Origin: Pseudomonas sp. RIT409 | Lineage (GTDB): Bacteria > Pseudomonadota > Gammaproteobacteria > Pseudomonadales > Pseudomonadaceae | Assembly (NCBI RefSeq): GCF_003052515.2 | Contig: NZ_QARE02000011.1 | Span: 62,001-126,000 of the forward strand | Direction: 5' to 3' | Length of the DNA stretch: 64,000 nucleotides | Shown: piece by piece, positions 11,467 to 21,000 of the stretch | Numbering within the stretch: position 1 is the stretch's first letter | How the letters are laid out: each line of letters opens with the position of its first letter | Notes under the pieces: generated by a model | Database searches by the model: none | What the model was told of the DNA's origin: nothing | Seen by the model: only the letters and a program-made list of their open reading frames with translations | Position numbers and translations under genes: made by a program

Positions 11467-12615
11467 ATGATCATTTCTGCCTCTACCGACTACCGCGCTG
11501 CAGCGCAACGCAAGCTGCCGCCCTTTCTCTTTCATTACGCCGACGGCGGTGCGTACGCCGAACACACCCTGCGGCACAACGTGTCAGACCTCGCGGGGAT
11601 CGCGCTGCGTCAGCGGGTACTCAAGAACATGTCTGAACTGAGCCTGCACACCACGCTGTTCAACGAAACCCTGAGCATGCCGGTGGCGCTCGCGCCGGTC
11701 GGCCTGTGCGGCATGTACGCCCGCCGTGGCGAGGTGCAAGCGGCACGGGCGGCGGCGGCCAAAGGCATCCCATTCACCTTGTCCACCGTGTCGGTGTGCC
11801 CCATCGAAGAAGTCGCACCCGCCATCGACCGCCCGATGTGGTTCCAGTTGTACGTGCTCAAGGATCGCGGCTTCATGCGCAACGCCCTCGAGCGGGCCAA
11901 GGCAGGCGGGGTCAAGACCCTGGTGTTCACCGTCGACATGCCCGTGCCCGGCGCTCGGTATCGTGACCTGCACTCTGGGATGAGCGGTGCCAGCGGCCCG
12001 ACCCGCCGCGTCCTGCAAGCCATGACCCACCCACAATGGGCCTGGGACGTGGGCGTCAACGGCCGCCCGCACGATCTGGGCAACATCTCCGCCTACCGGG
12101 GCAACCCGACGGGCCTCACGGATTACATCGCCTGGCTGGGCGCCAACTTCGACCCGTCCATTTCGTGGAAAGATTTGGAGTGGATTCGCGACTTCTGGGA
12201 CGGCCCGATGCTGATCAAAGGCATCCTCGATGCCGATGACGCGCGCGACGCTGTGAAATTCGGCGCGGACGGCATCGTCGTGTCCAACCACGGCGGTCGC
12301 CAACTCGACGGCGTGCTGTCCAGTGCCCGCGCCTTGCCCGCCATTGCCGATGCCGTGAAAGGCGAAATAAAGATCCTCGCCGATTCGGGCATCCGCAGCG
12401 GGCTGGACGTGGTGCGCATGATCGCGCTGGGCGCCGACGCCGTCCTGATCGGTCGCGCCTTCATCTACGCCCTCGCCACCCACGGCGAAGCAGGCGTAAA
12501 GCACCTGCTCGAACTGTTCGAAAAGGAAATGCGCGTGGCGATGGTACTGACCGGTGCCAAGTCCATCAGCGAGATCACCCGCGACTCCCTGGTGCGTGAA
12601 TCTCTGATCCCGTAA
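11467..12615 (+). CDS. lldD: L-lactate dehydrogenase (FMN, quinone-linked) LldD
   Basis: FMN-dependent alpha-hydroxy-acid oxidase that oxidises L-lactate to pyruvate and passes electrons to the respiratory chain at the inner membrane. The 382-residue TIM-barrel starts [20 protein letters not shown] and has the FMN and substrate motifs [35 protein letters not shown], and the active-site signature [13 protein letters not shown] containing the catalytic histidine, followed by [21 protein letters not shown]. It lies 80 bases after lldP and 58 before dld. Confidence 0.97.
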   Translation: MIISASTDYRAAAQRKLPPFLFHYADGGAYAEHTLRHNVSDLAGIALRQRVLKNMSELSLHTTLFNETLSMPVALAPVGLCGMYARRGEVQAARAAAAKGIPFTLSTVSVCPIEEVAPAIDRPMWFQLYVLKDRGFMRNALERAKAGGVKTLVFTVDMPVPGARYRDLHSGMSGASGPTRRVLQAMTHPQWAWDVGVNGRPHDLGNISAYRGNPTGLTDYIAWLGANFDPSISWKDLEWIRDFWDGPMLIKGILDADDARDAVKFGADGIVVSNHGGRQLDGVLSSARALPAIADAVKGEIKILADSGIRSGLDVVRMIALGADAVLIGRAFIYALATHGEAGVKHLLELFEKEMRVAMVLTGAKSISEITRDSLVRESLIP

Positions 12616-12673
12616 CGCGCCGTCAACCTGCGCACGCGGCACGTCAGATGCCGCGGCAGATGAGGAAAAACCG

Positions 12674-15484
12674 ATGACCCTTCCCGCCACTTTCCTGGCC
12701 GATGTGAAGCGCCTGATACCTGCTGAACGGCGCTTCGACGACCCGCTCTCGACCCTCGCGTTTGGCACCGATGCCAGCTTCTACCGGTTGATTCCCAAAC
12801 TGGTGATTCGGGTCGAGTCCGAGGAGGAGGTGGTCACGTTGCTCAAACTGGCGCAATTGGACAGCGTGCCCGTGACCTTCCGCGCGGCAGGCACAAGCCT
12901 GTCCGGCCAGGCCATCAGCGACTCGGTGCTGCTGGTGCTCGGCGACAATTGGAACGGGCGGGAAATACGCCGCGACGGCGAACAGATTCGTCTGCAACCG
13001 GGGGTGATCGGTGCGCAGGCCAATGCCTGGCTGATGCCGTATGGTCGCAAGATTGGCCCCGACCCGGCGTCGATCAATGCCGCGAAAATCGGCGGCATCG
13101 TGGCCAACAATTCCAGCGGCATGTGCTGCGGCACGGCGCAGAACACCTACCACACCCTCGCCGGGATGCGCCTCATTCTGGCTGACGGCACCCGGCTGGA
13201 CACTGAAGATCCAGCGAGCGTCGCAGCGTTCCGCGTCAGCCATGCCGCGCTCCTCGAACGCTTGGCCGAGCTGGGTCGTCAGACCCGCGCCAACACTGAA
13301 CTCGCTGCGAGAATTCGCCACAAATACCGCCTGAAGAACACCACCGGGCTTTCACTCAACGCGCTCGTCCATTTCGATGAGCCCCTCGACATCCTCAGCC
13401 ACCTGCTAGTCGGTTCCGAAGGCACGCTGGGCTTCATCAGCGCCGTGACCTACGACACCGTGCCCGACTACCCGAACAAGGCCTCGGCGCTGATCGTCTT
13501 CCCGGATGTGGAAACCTGCTGCAACGCGGTGACGGTCTTGAAAACCCAGCCCGTGTCGGCCGTGGAATTGCTCGACCGCCGGAGCATGCGCTCGGTGCAG
13601 AACAAACCGGGGATGCCCGCGTTCGTGCGCGAGTTGTCAGAAAACGCCTGCGCCCTGCTGATCGAAGCCCGGGCCGCCACGCAGCCACTGCTGCACGAAC
13701 ACCTCGCGCAAATCATGGCGTCGATCGCGCAGTTTCCGGTGGAAAAGCAAGTCGACTTCAGCGAAGACCCCGGCGAGAACGCGCGCCTCTGGGCCATCCG
13801 CAAAGACACCTTCCCCGCCGTCGGCGCGGTACGCGAGACCGGCACCACGGTCATCATCGAGGACGTGACCTTCCCCGTCGAACAGTTGGCCATCGGCGTG
13901 CGCCGCCTGATCGAACTCTTCGACAAACACCATTACGACGAAGCGATCCTGTTCGGGCATGCGCTGGAGGGCAACCTGCACTTCGTCTTCACGCAAGGGT
14001 TCGGCGACCCTCAGGAAATCGCGCGGTACTCGGCCTTCATGGACGACGTCACGCAGTTGGTGGCGGTCGAATTCAACGGCTCGCTCAAGGCCGAGCACGG
14101 CACCGGCCGCAACATGGCGCCCTTCGTCGAACTGGAATGGGGCAGTGACGCCTACCAACTGATGTGGACGATCAAACGCCTGCTCGACCCTCGCGGCATC
14201 CTCAACCCGAACGTGGTCCTGAGCGAAGATCCGGACATCCACCTCAAGCACCTCAAACCCATGCCAGCCGCCGACACGCTGGTCGACAAATGCATCGAGT
14301 GCGGCTTTTGCGAGCCGGTCTGCCCCTCGAAAGGCCTGACCCTCAGCCCCCGCCAACGCATCGTCATGTGGCGCGATATCCAGGCAAAAAAACGCGCAGG
14401 CGCCGACACCGCCGAGCTGGAGCGCAACTACCACTACCAAGGCATCGACACCTGCGCCGCCACCGGGCTCTGCGCGCAGCGCTGCCCAGTGGGGATCAAC
14501 ACGGGCGAACTGGTGAAAAAACTCCGCGCTCAAGAGGCGACCCACGGCAAGACAGCCGGCTGGCTGGCGCAACACTTCAGGGCTGCCCTGCAAGGCGCAC
14601 GCTTCACGCTGCACGCTGCCAACGGCGCCCGCATGCTGCTCGGTGCTCCGAGGCTGGAGAAACTGTCCGCCGCACTGACCAAAGCCTCATCAGGCCGCGT
14701 TCCGCAGTGGACGCCCGCCCTGCCGCAACCCGAAGCCGCGATCCGTTTCACGCCGCCCCGTGACGATCAGCGTCCCCGCGTGGTCTACCTGGCCGCCTGC
14801 GTTTCGCGCGTGATGGGCCCCGCGGCGGGCGACCGCGAGCAAACCTCACTCCTCGATAAAACCCGCGGCCTGCTGGAAAAGGCCGGGTACCAGGTGGTAT
14901 TCCCCGAGGGGCAGGACAGCCTGTGCTGCGGCCAGCCGTTCGCCTCCAAAGGCTACGCCGAGCAGGCCGAAGACAAGCGCCAGCAGCTGCTGGCCGCACT
15001 GAGCAACGCCAGCCGTGGCGGGCTCGACCCGATCTATTGCGACACCAGCCCCTGCACCCTGCGCCTGGTTCAAGACCTCAAGGACACGCGCCTCGACCTC
15101 TACGACCCGGTGCGCTTCATCCGCACCCACCTGCTGGACAAACTGGTGTTCACGCCGCAGCAGGAAGCCATCGCCGTGCACGTGACCTGCAGCACTCAAC
15201 ACCTGGGCGAAAGCCAAGCGCTGATCGAACTGGCGCGCCTGTGCAGCGTCAACGTGGTCATTCCGGAAGGCATCCATTGCTGCGGTTTCTCGGGCGACAA
15301 AGGCTTCACCACGCCCGAGCTCAACGCCCACTCGCTGAGAACGCTCAAAGACGCCGTTCAGCATTGCAGCGAAGGCATCTCGACCAGCCGCACCTGCGAA
15401 ATCGGGCTCACCCGCCACGGTGGCATCGACTACCACGGGCTGGTCTATCTGGTGGACCGCGTCACCCAGCCCAAAAACGCATGA
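12674..15484 (+). CDS. dld: FAD/Fe-S D-lactate dehydrogenase (NAD-independent)
   Basis: Large single-chain flavoprotein of 936 residues that likely oxidises D-lactate to pyruvate and feeds the quinone pool. Domains in order: FAD-binding type 4 (VTFRAAGTSLSGQAISD; PDPASINAAKIGGIVANNSS), FAD-oxidase C-terminal domain (DEAILFGHALEGNLHFVF), two 4Fe-4S clusters (CIECGFCEPVCP and CAATGLCAQRCPVG), and two CCG domains (CCGQPFASKG, CCGFSGDKGF). Glycolate oxidase has the same parts on separate subunits, but the place after lldPD matches the Pseudomonas D-lactate enzyme. Substrate is from context, not residues. Confidence 0.88.
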   Translation: MTLPATFLADVKRLIPAERRFDDPLSTLAFGTDASFYRLIPKLVIRVESEEEVVTLLKLAQLDSVPVTFRAAGTSLSGQAISDSVLLVLGDNWNGREIRRDGEQIRLQPGVIGAQANAWLMPYGRKIGPDPASINAAKIGGIVANNSSGMCCGTAQNTYHTLAGMRLILADGTRLDTEDPASVAAFRVSHAALLERLAELGRQTRANTELAARIRHKYRLKNTTGLSLNALVHFDEPLDILSHLLVGSEGTLGFISAVTYDTVPDYPNKASALIVFPDVETCCNAVTVLKTQPVSAVELLDRRSMRSVQNKPGMPAFVRELSENACALLIEARAATQPLLHEHLAQIMASIAQFPVEKQVDFSEDPGENARLWAIRKDTFPAVGAVRETGTTVIIEDVTFPVEQLAIGVRRLIELFDKHHYDEAILFGHALEGNLHFVFTQGFGDPQEIARYSAFMDDVTQLVAVEFNGSLKAEHGTGRNMAPFVELEWGSDAYQLMWTIKRLLDPRGILNPNVVLSEDPDIHLKHLKPMPAADTLVDKCIECGFCEPVCPSKGLTLSPRQRIVMWRDIQAKKRAGADTAELERNYHYQGIDTCAATGLCAQRCPVGINTGELVKKLRAQEATHGKTAGWLAQHFRAALQGARFTLHAANGARMLLGAPRLEKLSAALTKASSGRVPQWTPALPQPEAAIRFTPPRDDQRPRVVYLAACVSRVMGPAAGDREQTSLLDKTRGLLEKAGYQVVFPEGQDSLCCGQPFASKGYAEQAEDKRQQLLAALSNASRGGLDPIYCDTSPCTLRLVQDLKDTRLDLYDPVRFIRTHLLDKLVFTPQQEAIAVHVTCSTQHLGESQALIELARLCSVNVVIPEGIHCCGFSGDKGFTTPELNAHSLRTLKDAVQHCSEGISTSRTCEIGLTRHGGIDYHGLVYLVDRVTQPKNA

Positions 15485-15685
15485 TGCACACAAATGGGGC
15501 AAGATGTGCCCCTTTTCCCTGTCACATCCTGCAACATGGCTTTTTCATAGCATTCGCAAAAAAAATAGAACCCCTGCATTTGTCCACAGTCCATCTCCGT
15601 AAGCGCTGATCAACAAGCGCTTGCCACCCTACTCAGGACATCAGCCCATCTTTTGAGGCGAGTCCACAGGATCAAGGAGATACAC

Positions 15686-15976
15686 ATGAAGCGCACAGCA
15701 CTGACTGGTTTGTTTCTGACCGCTGCACTGATGGGTTCCCCGGTATTCGCTGCCGACGACCTGTGCGGCGCCAACCTGCAAACGCTGAAGGATGCTCACA
15801 CCTCGACGAGCACCAACTTGAGCGCAGACACTAAAGACGAACTGGAAAAAACCCTGGCTGCAGCCACCGCTGCGCAAAAAGCCGGCGATGACAAGAAGTG
15901 CATCGAGCTCACCACCAAAGAGATCACCACTCTCAAAACGGGCGGCGACGGCTCTGACGGCGGTGACGCCAAGTAA
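15686..15976 (+). CDS. Small secreted protein with two cysteines, unknown function
   Basis: A 96-residue protein with a clear Sec signal peptide (MKRTALTGLFLTAALMGSP..FAA) and a short helical mature part with two cysteines (LCGANLQTLKD and KKCIELTTKEI) and a Gly/Asp-rich tail. AAGGAG precedes the ATG at 15686. I recognise no named family. A related protein is encoded at 41641-41913, with the same layout and a similar signal peptide, so this is a small paralogous pair. Probably periplasmic; the two cysteines may form a disulfide. Confidence 0.85.
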   Translation: MKRTALTGLFLTAALMGSPVFAADDLCGANLQTLKDAHTSTSTNLSADTKDELEKTLAAATAAQKAGDDKKCIELTTKEITTLKTGGDGSDGGDAK

Positions 15977-15993
15977 CTCGCTGCGGGCACTGC

Positions 15994-16013
15994 GGCCAGC
16001 CTTCGGGCTGGCC
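15994..16013 (+). terminator. Hairpin after the small secreted protein gene
   Basis: Eight-base perfect stem GGCCAGCC / GGCTGGCC with the stable TTCG tetraloop, 17 bases after the stop. No strong T-run follows, so termination strength is uncertain. Confidence 0.6.
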
Positions 16014-16098
16014 AGGCGACGCGGCTTCAGGCTCGGAGTCGACGTATCCCATTGATTCGGGTACACTCCGCCGCCTGACTGCCTGGAGCAGCAGAATT

Positions 16099-16490
16099 GG
16101 GGCCGATTAGGATTCGACGCCGGTGATGAAACTCTAGGGGCATGCCGACTTGGTAACAGAAGTCGTAAATCCACTGTTGCAACTTTCTATAGTTGCCAAT
16201 GACGAAACCTACGGGGAACAAGCTCTCGCTGCGTAAGCGGCGCTAGCCTTCCTCCTGGTAGCTTCGGCTCCAGCAATCATCAGGGGATGCCTGTAAACCC
16301 GAAATGATTGTCATACAGAACAGGATCGCCGTGCAGTACGCTGTGGACGAATCGGCTAAAACTTACACAGCTCGCCCAAAGCACCCTGCCCGTCGGGTCG
16401 CTGAGGGTTAACTTAATAGACACGGCTAAGCATGTAGGCCCGAAAGCGGAGTACTGGCGGACGGGGGTTCAAATCCCCCCGGCTCCACCA
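16099..16490 (+). ncRNA. ssrA: Transfer-messenger RNA (tmRNA)
   Basis: tmRNA rescues ribosomes stalled on broken mRNA with SmpB. The 5' end GGGGCCGATTAGGATTCGAC and the 3' end with T-arm GGGTTCAAATCCCCCC and GGCTCCACCA form the tRNA-like domain. The tag frame at 16195-16236 reads ANDETYGEQALAA then TAA; the LAA ending is the usual protease signal. The gene is intact although the island is inserted at its 3' end, because the element carries a copy of the last bases. The native terminator was left behind at 38391. Confidence 0.97.
16468..16490. repeat. attL: 23-base att core at the ssrA 3' end
   Basis: The last 23 bases of ssrA, from TTCAAAT in the T-loop to the terminal CCA, recur exactly and in the same orientation at 38357-38379. 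This is the expected signature of a tyrosine-integrase element inserted in the tmRNA gene. The integrase gene starts 174 bases further in. Confidence 0.95.
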
Positions 16491-16514
16491 TTTTGTCTTC
16501 CCAGGAAGACCCAG

Positions 16515-16558
16515 AAAAGCCGTAAAGCCTAGAGAAATCAAAGCTTTACGGCTTTTTT
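16515..16558 (+). terminator. Terminator brought in by the island just after ssrA
   Basis: Perfect 14-base arms AAAAGCCGTAAAGC (16515-16528) and GCTTTACGGCTTTT (16543-16556) with a continuing T-run. It replaces the native ssrA terminator, which now sits beyond the right end of the island. Confidence 0.88.
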
Positions 16559-16663
16559 ATTTCCCGCGTTTTCCCACCTAATCCCAGGGCATCCCACGGT
16601 TGACGGGGGCATATATGGGGGCATAAAACGCTCATCAGCTCGCTCGGAGAGGATGTGCCCCCA

Positions 16664-17941
16664 ATGCCCCTGAAAGACACCAACTGCCGTAACGCCAAGC
16701 CCCGGGACAAGCCATACCGCCTGTACGACGAACAAGGTTTGTACCTTGAAGTGCAGCCCAACGGAGGCCGTTACTGGCGCTTGAAGTAGCGCTTTCTGGG
16801 AAAGGAAAAGCGCCTGGCGCTTGGTGTTTATCCTGAGGTCGGCCTGCAGGAGGCCCGGCGCAAGCGTGATGACGCTCGTGTTCAGCTTGCCGGCGGCCAA
16901 GACCCTTCGCTGCAACGGCGTATGGCCAAGGTGGTCAGCCAGCTTGATCACCAGCACACCTTTGAGTCGGTTGCCACGCAGTGGCTGAGTATTCGCGAGT
17001 CATCCTGGGATCCGGAATACACCCGCACGGTGCGGCAGCGCCTTGAGCTCAATGCCTACCCCTGGCTGGGAAAACTCCCGATCAGCAGCATCAGCACGCC
17101 CATGCTGTTCGAAAACCTGCAGCGCATCATCAAGCGCGGCGCTCCCGAGACGGCGCGTCGTGTTGCCCAGATTTACAAACAGATTTTCGAGTTCGCCGAA
17201 GCTGCCGGCATCACCCCACCCAACCAGATTGGGAATCTCTCACGTACGCTCCCAGCCAAGCGGGTGAAACACTTTGCTGCCGTGACCGACCCTGAAAAGC
17301 TCGGCGCTCTGCTCAAAGCACTGGATAGCTACAGCGGAACGATGCCTGTTTGTTGTGCGTTAAAACTGACTCCGTTGCTGTTCTGCCGACCCGGAGACCT
17401 TCGACACATGGAATGGTCGGAGGTCAATCTGGATGCTGGCGAATGGCTGATTCCCGGCCACGAGATGAAAGGGCTCACTGTCACCAAACAGGATCGCCCG
17501 GATCATTTGGTTCCCCTAAGCCAGCAAGCAATCGCTGTTCTGCGCGAGCTGAAACCACTCACCGGCAGACATCGGTACGCCTTCCCCTCGGCACGAGGAG
17601 GCGACCGGCCGATGTCCAACAATGCCGTACTTAGTGCGTTACGCCGCATGGACATCAGCGGCGACGAGATGACGGGGCATGGCTTTCGTGCGACCGCGAG
17701 AACCATAGGTGCTGAGGTACTGGGGTTTCGCCCAGACCTCCTGGAGCATCAGCTTGCTCACACGGTAAAAAATCCGCTGGGACGTGCATACGACCGAACC
17801 TCATTTCTGCCAGAGCGGCGCGACATGATGCAGACATGGGCCGACTATTTGGACTCGATAAAAACTGAATGCGCGCTCATGTCATCAGCCGGCCCCTTCA
17901 AGCCAGTACAAGCACCATCGCTTCGCATCAGTACGGGCTGA
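16664..17941 (+). pseudogene. P4-type tyrosine integrase interrupted by an in-frame amber codon
   Basis: Site-specific recombinase of the P4/phage integrase family, which uses ssrA or tRNA genes. The frame opens at 16664 (MPLKDTNCRNAKPRDKPYRL, the N-terminal arm-binding domain). It meets TAG at 16787-16789 where the family usually has an aromatic residue (WRLK-stop-RFLGKEKRLALGVYPEV), and then runs open to 17941, 426 codons in all. The catalytic part is intact: Arg in LLFCRPGDLRHMEWSE, HGFRATART, and the Tyr in GRAYDRTSFLPERR. Translation restart at ATG 16922 would give 339 residues without the N-terminal domain. A TAC-to-TAG or TGG-to-TAG change explains it; suppression or sequencing error are alternatives. 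Confidence 0.88.
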
Positions 17942-18007
17942 ATTGCTAAACTGCGCGGATTTGGCGTCTGCAATGCGCCACGCGTAGTTCAAAAGGAATT
18001 CCCGCCG

Positions 18008-21000
18008 ATGTCAGCCTTATCAGCCTTGCTCAATACCTACCGTAGCGCTTCTGTCACCGAACGCGAAAAAGGTACTTACTTCGAAGAGCTGGTTTGCACT
18101 TACCTGCGCAACGAAGCCACCTACCGCGACCTGTACGACAAGGTATGGACATATGCGGAATGGGCGAAGGAGCAAAGCCTCAGCGGCAAAGATGCGGGTA
18201 TTGATTTAGTGGCTCGCACCCAGGGCACCGGCCAATACCACGCTATCCAGTGCAAGCTGTATGCCGAGGACTACAAAGTCCAGAAGAAGGACATCGACAG
18301 TTTCTTCACTGCCTCGGGCAAAACGCCGTTCTCGCACCGCGTCATCGTTACTACCACTAACAACTGGAGCGAGCACGCCGAGGATGCGCTACAAGGCCAG
18401 CAGCCTCCAGTTAGCAAGATCGACTTACAAGCGTTGGAAGACAGCCAAATTGACTGGGCCAAGTATCAACCCAATCACGCAGTCGCCCTCAAAACCAAGA
18501 AGCAGCTACGCGATCACCAACAGACCGCCCTGAACGCCGTTGCCGCAGGCCTCAAGGAGGCCGAGCGTGGCAAGCTGATCATGGCTTGCGGCACCGGCAA
18601 AACCTTCACCAGCCTGAAGATTGCCGAGCAGCAGGCCGGCAAGGGCAAGCGTGTACTGTTCCTGGTGCCCAGCCTGTCGCTGCTATCGCAAACCCTTACC
18701 GAATGGACGCAGGAAAGCGCCACCCCGCTCCACAACTTTGCCGTCTGCTCCGACAGTGACGTAGGCAAGAAGCGTAAAGCAGAGGATGACGCGGTTCAGG
18801 TATTCACCCATGAACTGCGATACCCGGCCACTACCAAGGCAGATCGCCTCGCAGCGGAAATGCTCAAGCGCCACGATGCCGAGCACATGAGCGTGGTGTT
18901 CTCCACCTATCACTCCATCGACGTGGTCAGCCGTGCCCAGGCTGATCATGGCCTGGCCGCTTTCGATCTAGTGATCTGCGACGAAGCACACCGCACCACG
19001 GGCGCCACCTTTGGCGACGATGACGAAAGCAACTTTGTGCGCGTTCATGATGCCGACTACATCCGCGCCACCAAGCGTCTGTACATGACCGCCACGCCGC
19101 GCATCTATGGCGACAACGCCAAGCTCAAGGCTGAGTCCGGCGAAGTCACACTGTGCTCGATGGATGATGAGGCGCTGTACGGCAAAGAGCTGTTCGTCAT
19201 CAACTTCTCCGAGGCCGTTCAGCGCGGCCTGCTGACTGATTACAAGGTGCTGGTACTCACCGTCGAGGAGAGCACCATCAGCCGCCGCCTTCAGGAGATG
19301 CTGAAGGACGAGAACAACCAGCTCAAGGTAGACGACGCCGCCAAGATAGTCGGTTGCTGGAAGGCGCTGGCCAAGCAGGGACTGGCCGAAAACCTGGTGG
19401 GTGATGATCAGCCCATGAAGCGCGCTGTAGCTTTCTGCCAGGTCATCTCGCCCAACTACAAGGGCACCAAGCACAAGGTCAGTTCTGTCAACATCGCCAG
19501 CATGTTCCAATCGGTGGTGGAGGCTTATCAGGAGTCAGAAAACATCGATGAAGCCTCACGCATCATATGCGAAGCCGCACACGTCGATGGCGGCATGAAT
19601 GCCAGCGCCAAGGAAGCCAAACTCAACTGGCTCAAGGAAGAACCGCCAGCCAACACCTGCCGCATCCTCAGCAACGTGCGCTGCCTGTCTGAAGGTGTGG
19701 ATGTACCGGCGCTTGACGCCGTGCTCTTCCTCACGCCGCGTAATTCCCAAGTCGACGTGGTGCAATCCGTTGGCAGGGTAATGCGCAACGCACCGGGCAA
19801 GAAGCGTGGCTATGTGGTGCTGCCGGTGGTCATTCCTGCCGGTATGGAGCCCCACGAAGCGCTCAACGACAACCAGACCTATAAGGTGGTCTGGCAGGTG
19901 CTTCAGGCACTGCGCTCGCACGACGACAGTTTCGACGCCATGGTCAACAAGCTCGACCTGATCGGCTCTGACCCGCGCAAGATGGAAGTCATCGCCATCA
20001 CCGACAAGGCCGATAAAAAGGCTAAGAAAACCAGCGGTACGAGCAACGGGCAGGCCGGCAAAGGCCAATACGGCATTGGTGAGAAACGCGCTAAGTACGA
20101 TGTCGAGGGTCAGATGACCCAGCAGGCCGAGCTGGCCTATGAGGTGGGGGAAATCGAGAAGGCCATCTACGCCAAGATCGTCTCCAAGTGCGGCAACCGC
20201 CACCACTGGGAAGACTGGGCCAACGATATCGCCAAGATCGCCCGTACCCACATCGACCGCATCCAGGGCATTTTGGAGAACCCTGAATATACCCAGGAGA
20301 GAGAGACTTTCGAGGCCTTCGCCGCAGAGCTGCGCGATGATCTCAACGACAGCATCAGCGATGGTGAGATCGTCGAAATGCTTGCCCAGCATCTGGTAAC
20401 CAAACCGGTGTTCGATGCGCTGTTCGAGGAGTACAGCTTCGCCAGCCACAACCCCATGTCCAAGGCCATGCAAGGCGTGCTGGACGCGCTACATGAGCAC
20501 CACCTGGCCAAGGAAGCCGATACCCTGGAGAAGTTCTACGCCAGCGTGCGTCAGCGTGCTGCCGGTATCGACAACGCCCAGGGCAAGCAAAAGATTATCG
20601 TCGAGCTGTACGACAAATTCTTCCGCAACGCCTTCCCCAAGATGACCGAGCGGTTAGGCATCGTTTACACCCCAGTCGAAGTGGTGGACTTCATCCTCCA
20701 CAGCGTCAACCACCTATTGCAGCAGGAGTTCGGCCAAACCCTGGGCAGCAAGGGCGTTCACATCATCGACCCCTTCACCGGCACAGGCACGTTCATCACG
20801 CGCCTGATCCAGTCAGGCCTGATCAAGCCGGAAGAGCTAGCGCATAAGTACAGGCACGAGATCCATGCCAATGAACTAGTTCTACTGGCTTACTACATCG
20901 CCGCCATCAATATAGAAGCGGCTTACCATGGCGAAGTGATCGACGAGTACACCCCGTTTGAAGGCATCTGTCTGACCGACACCTTCCAAATGTACGAGAA

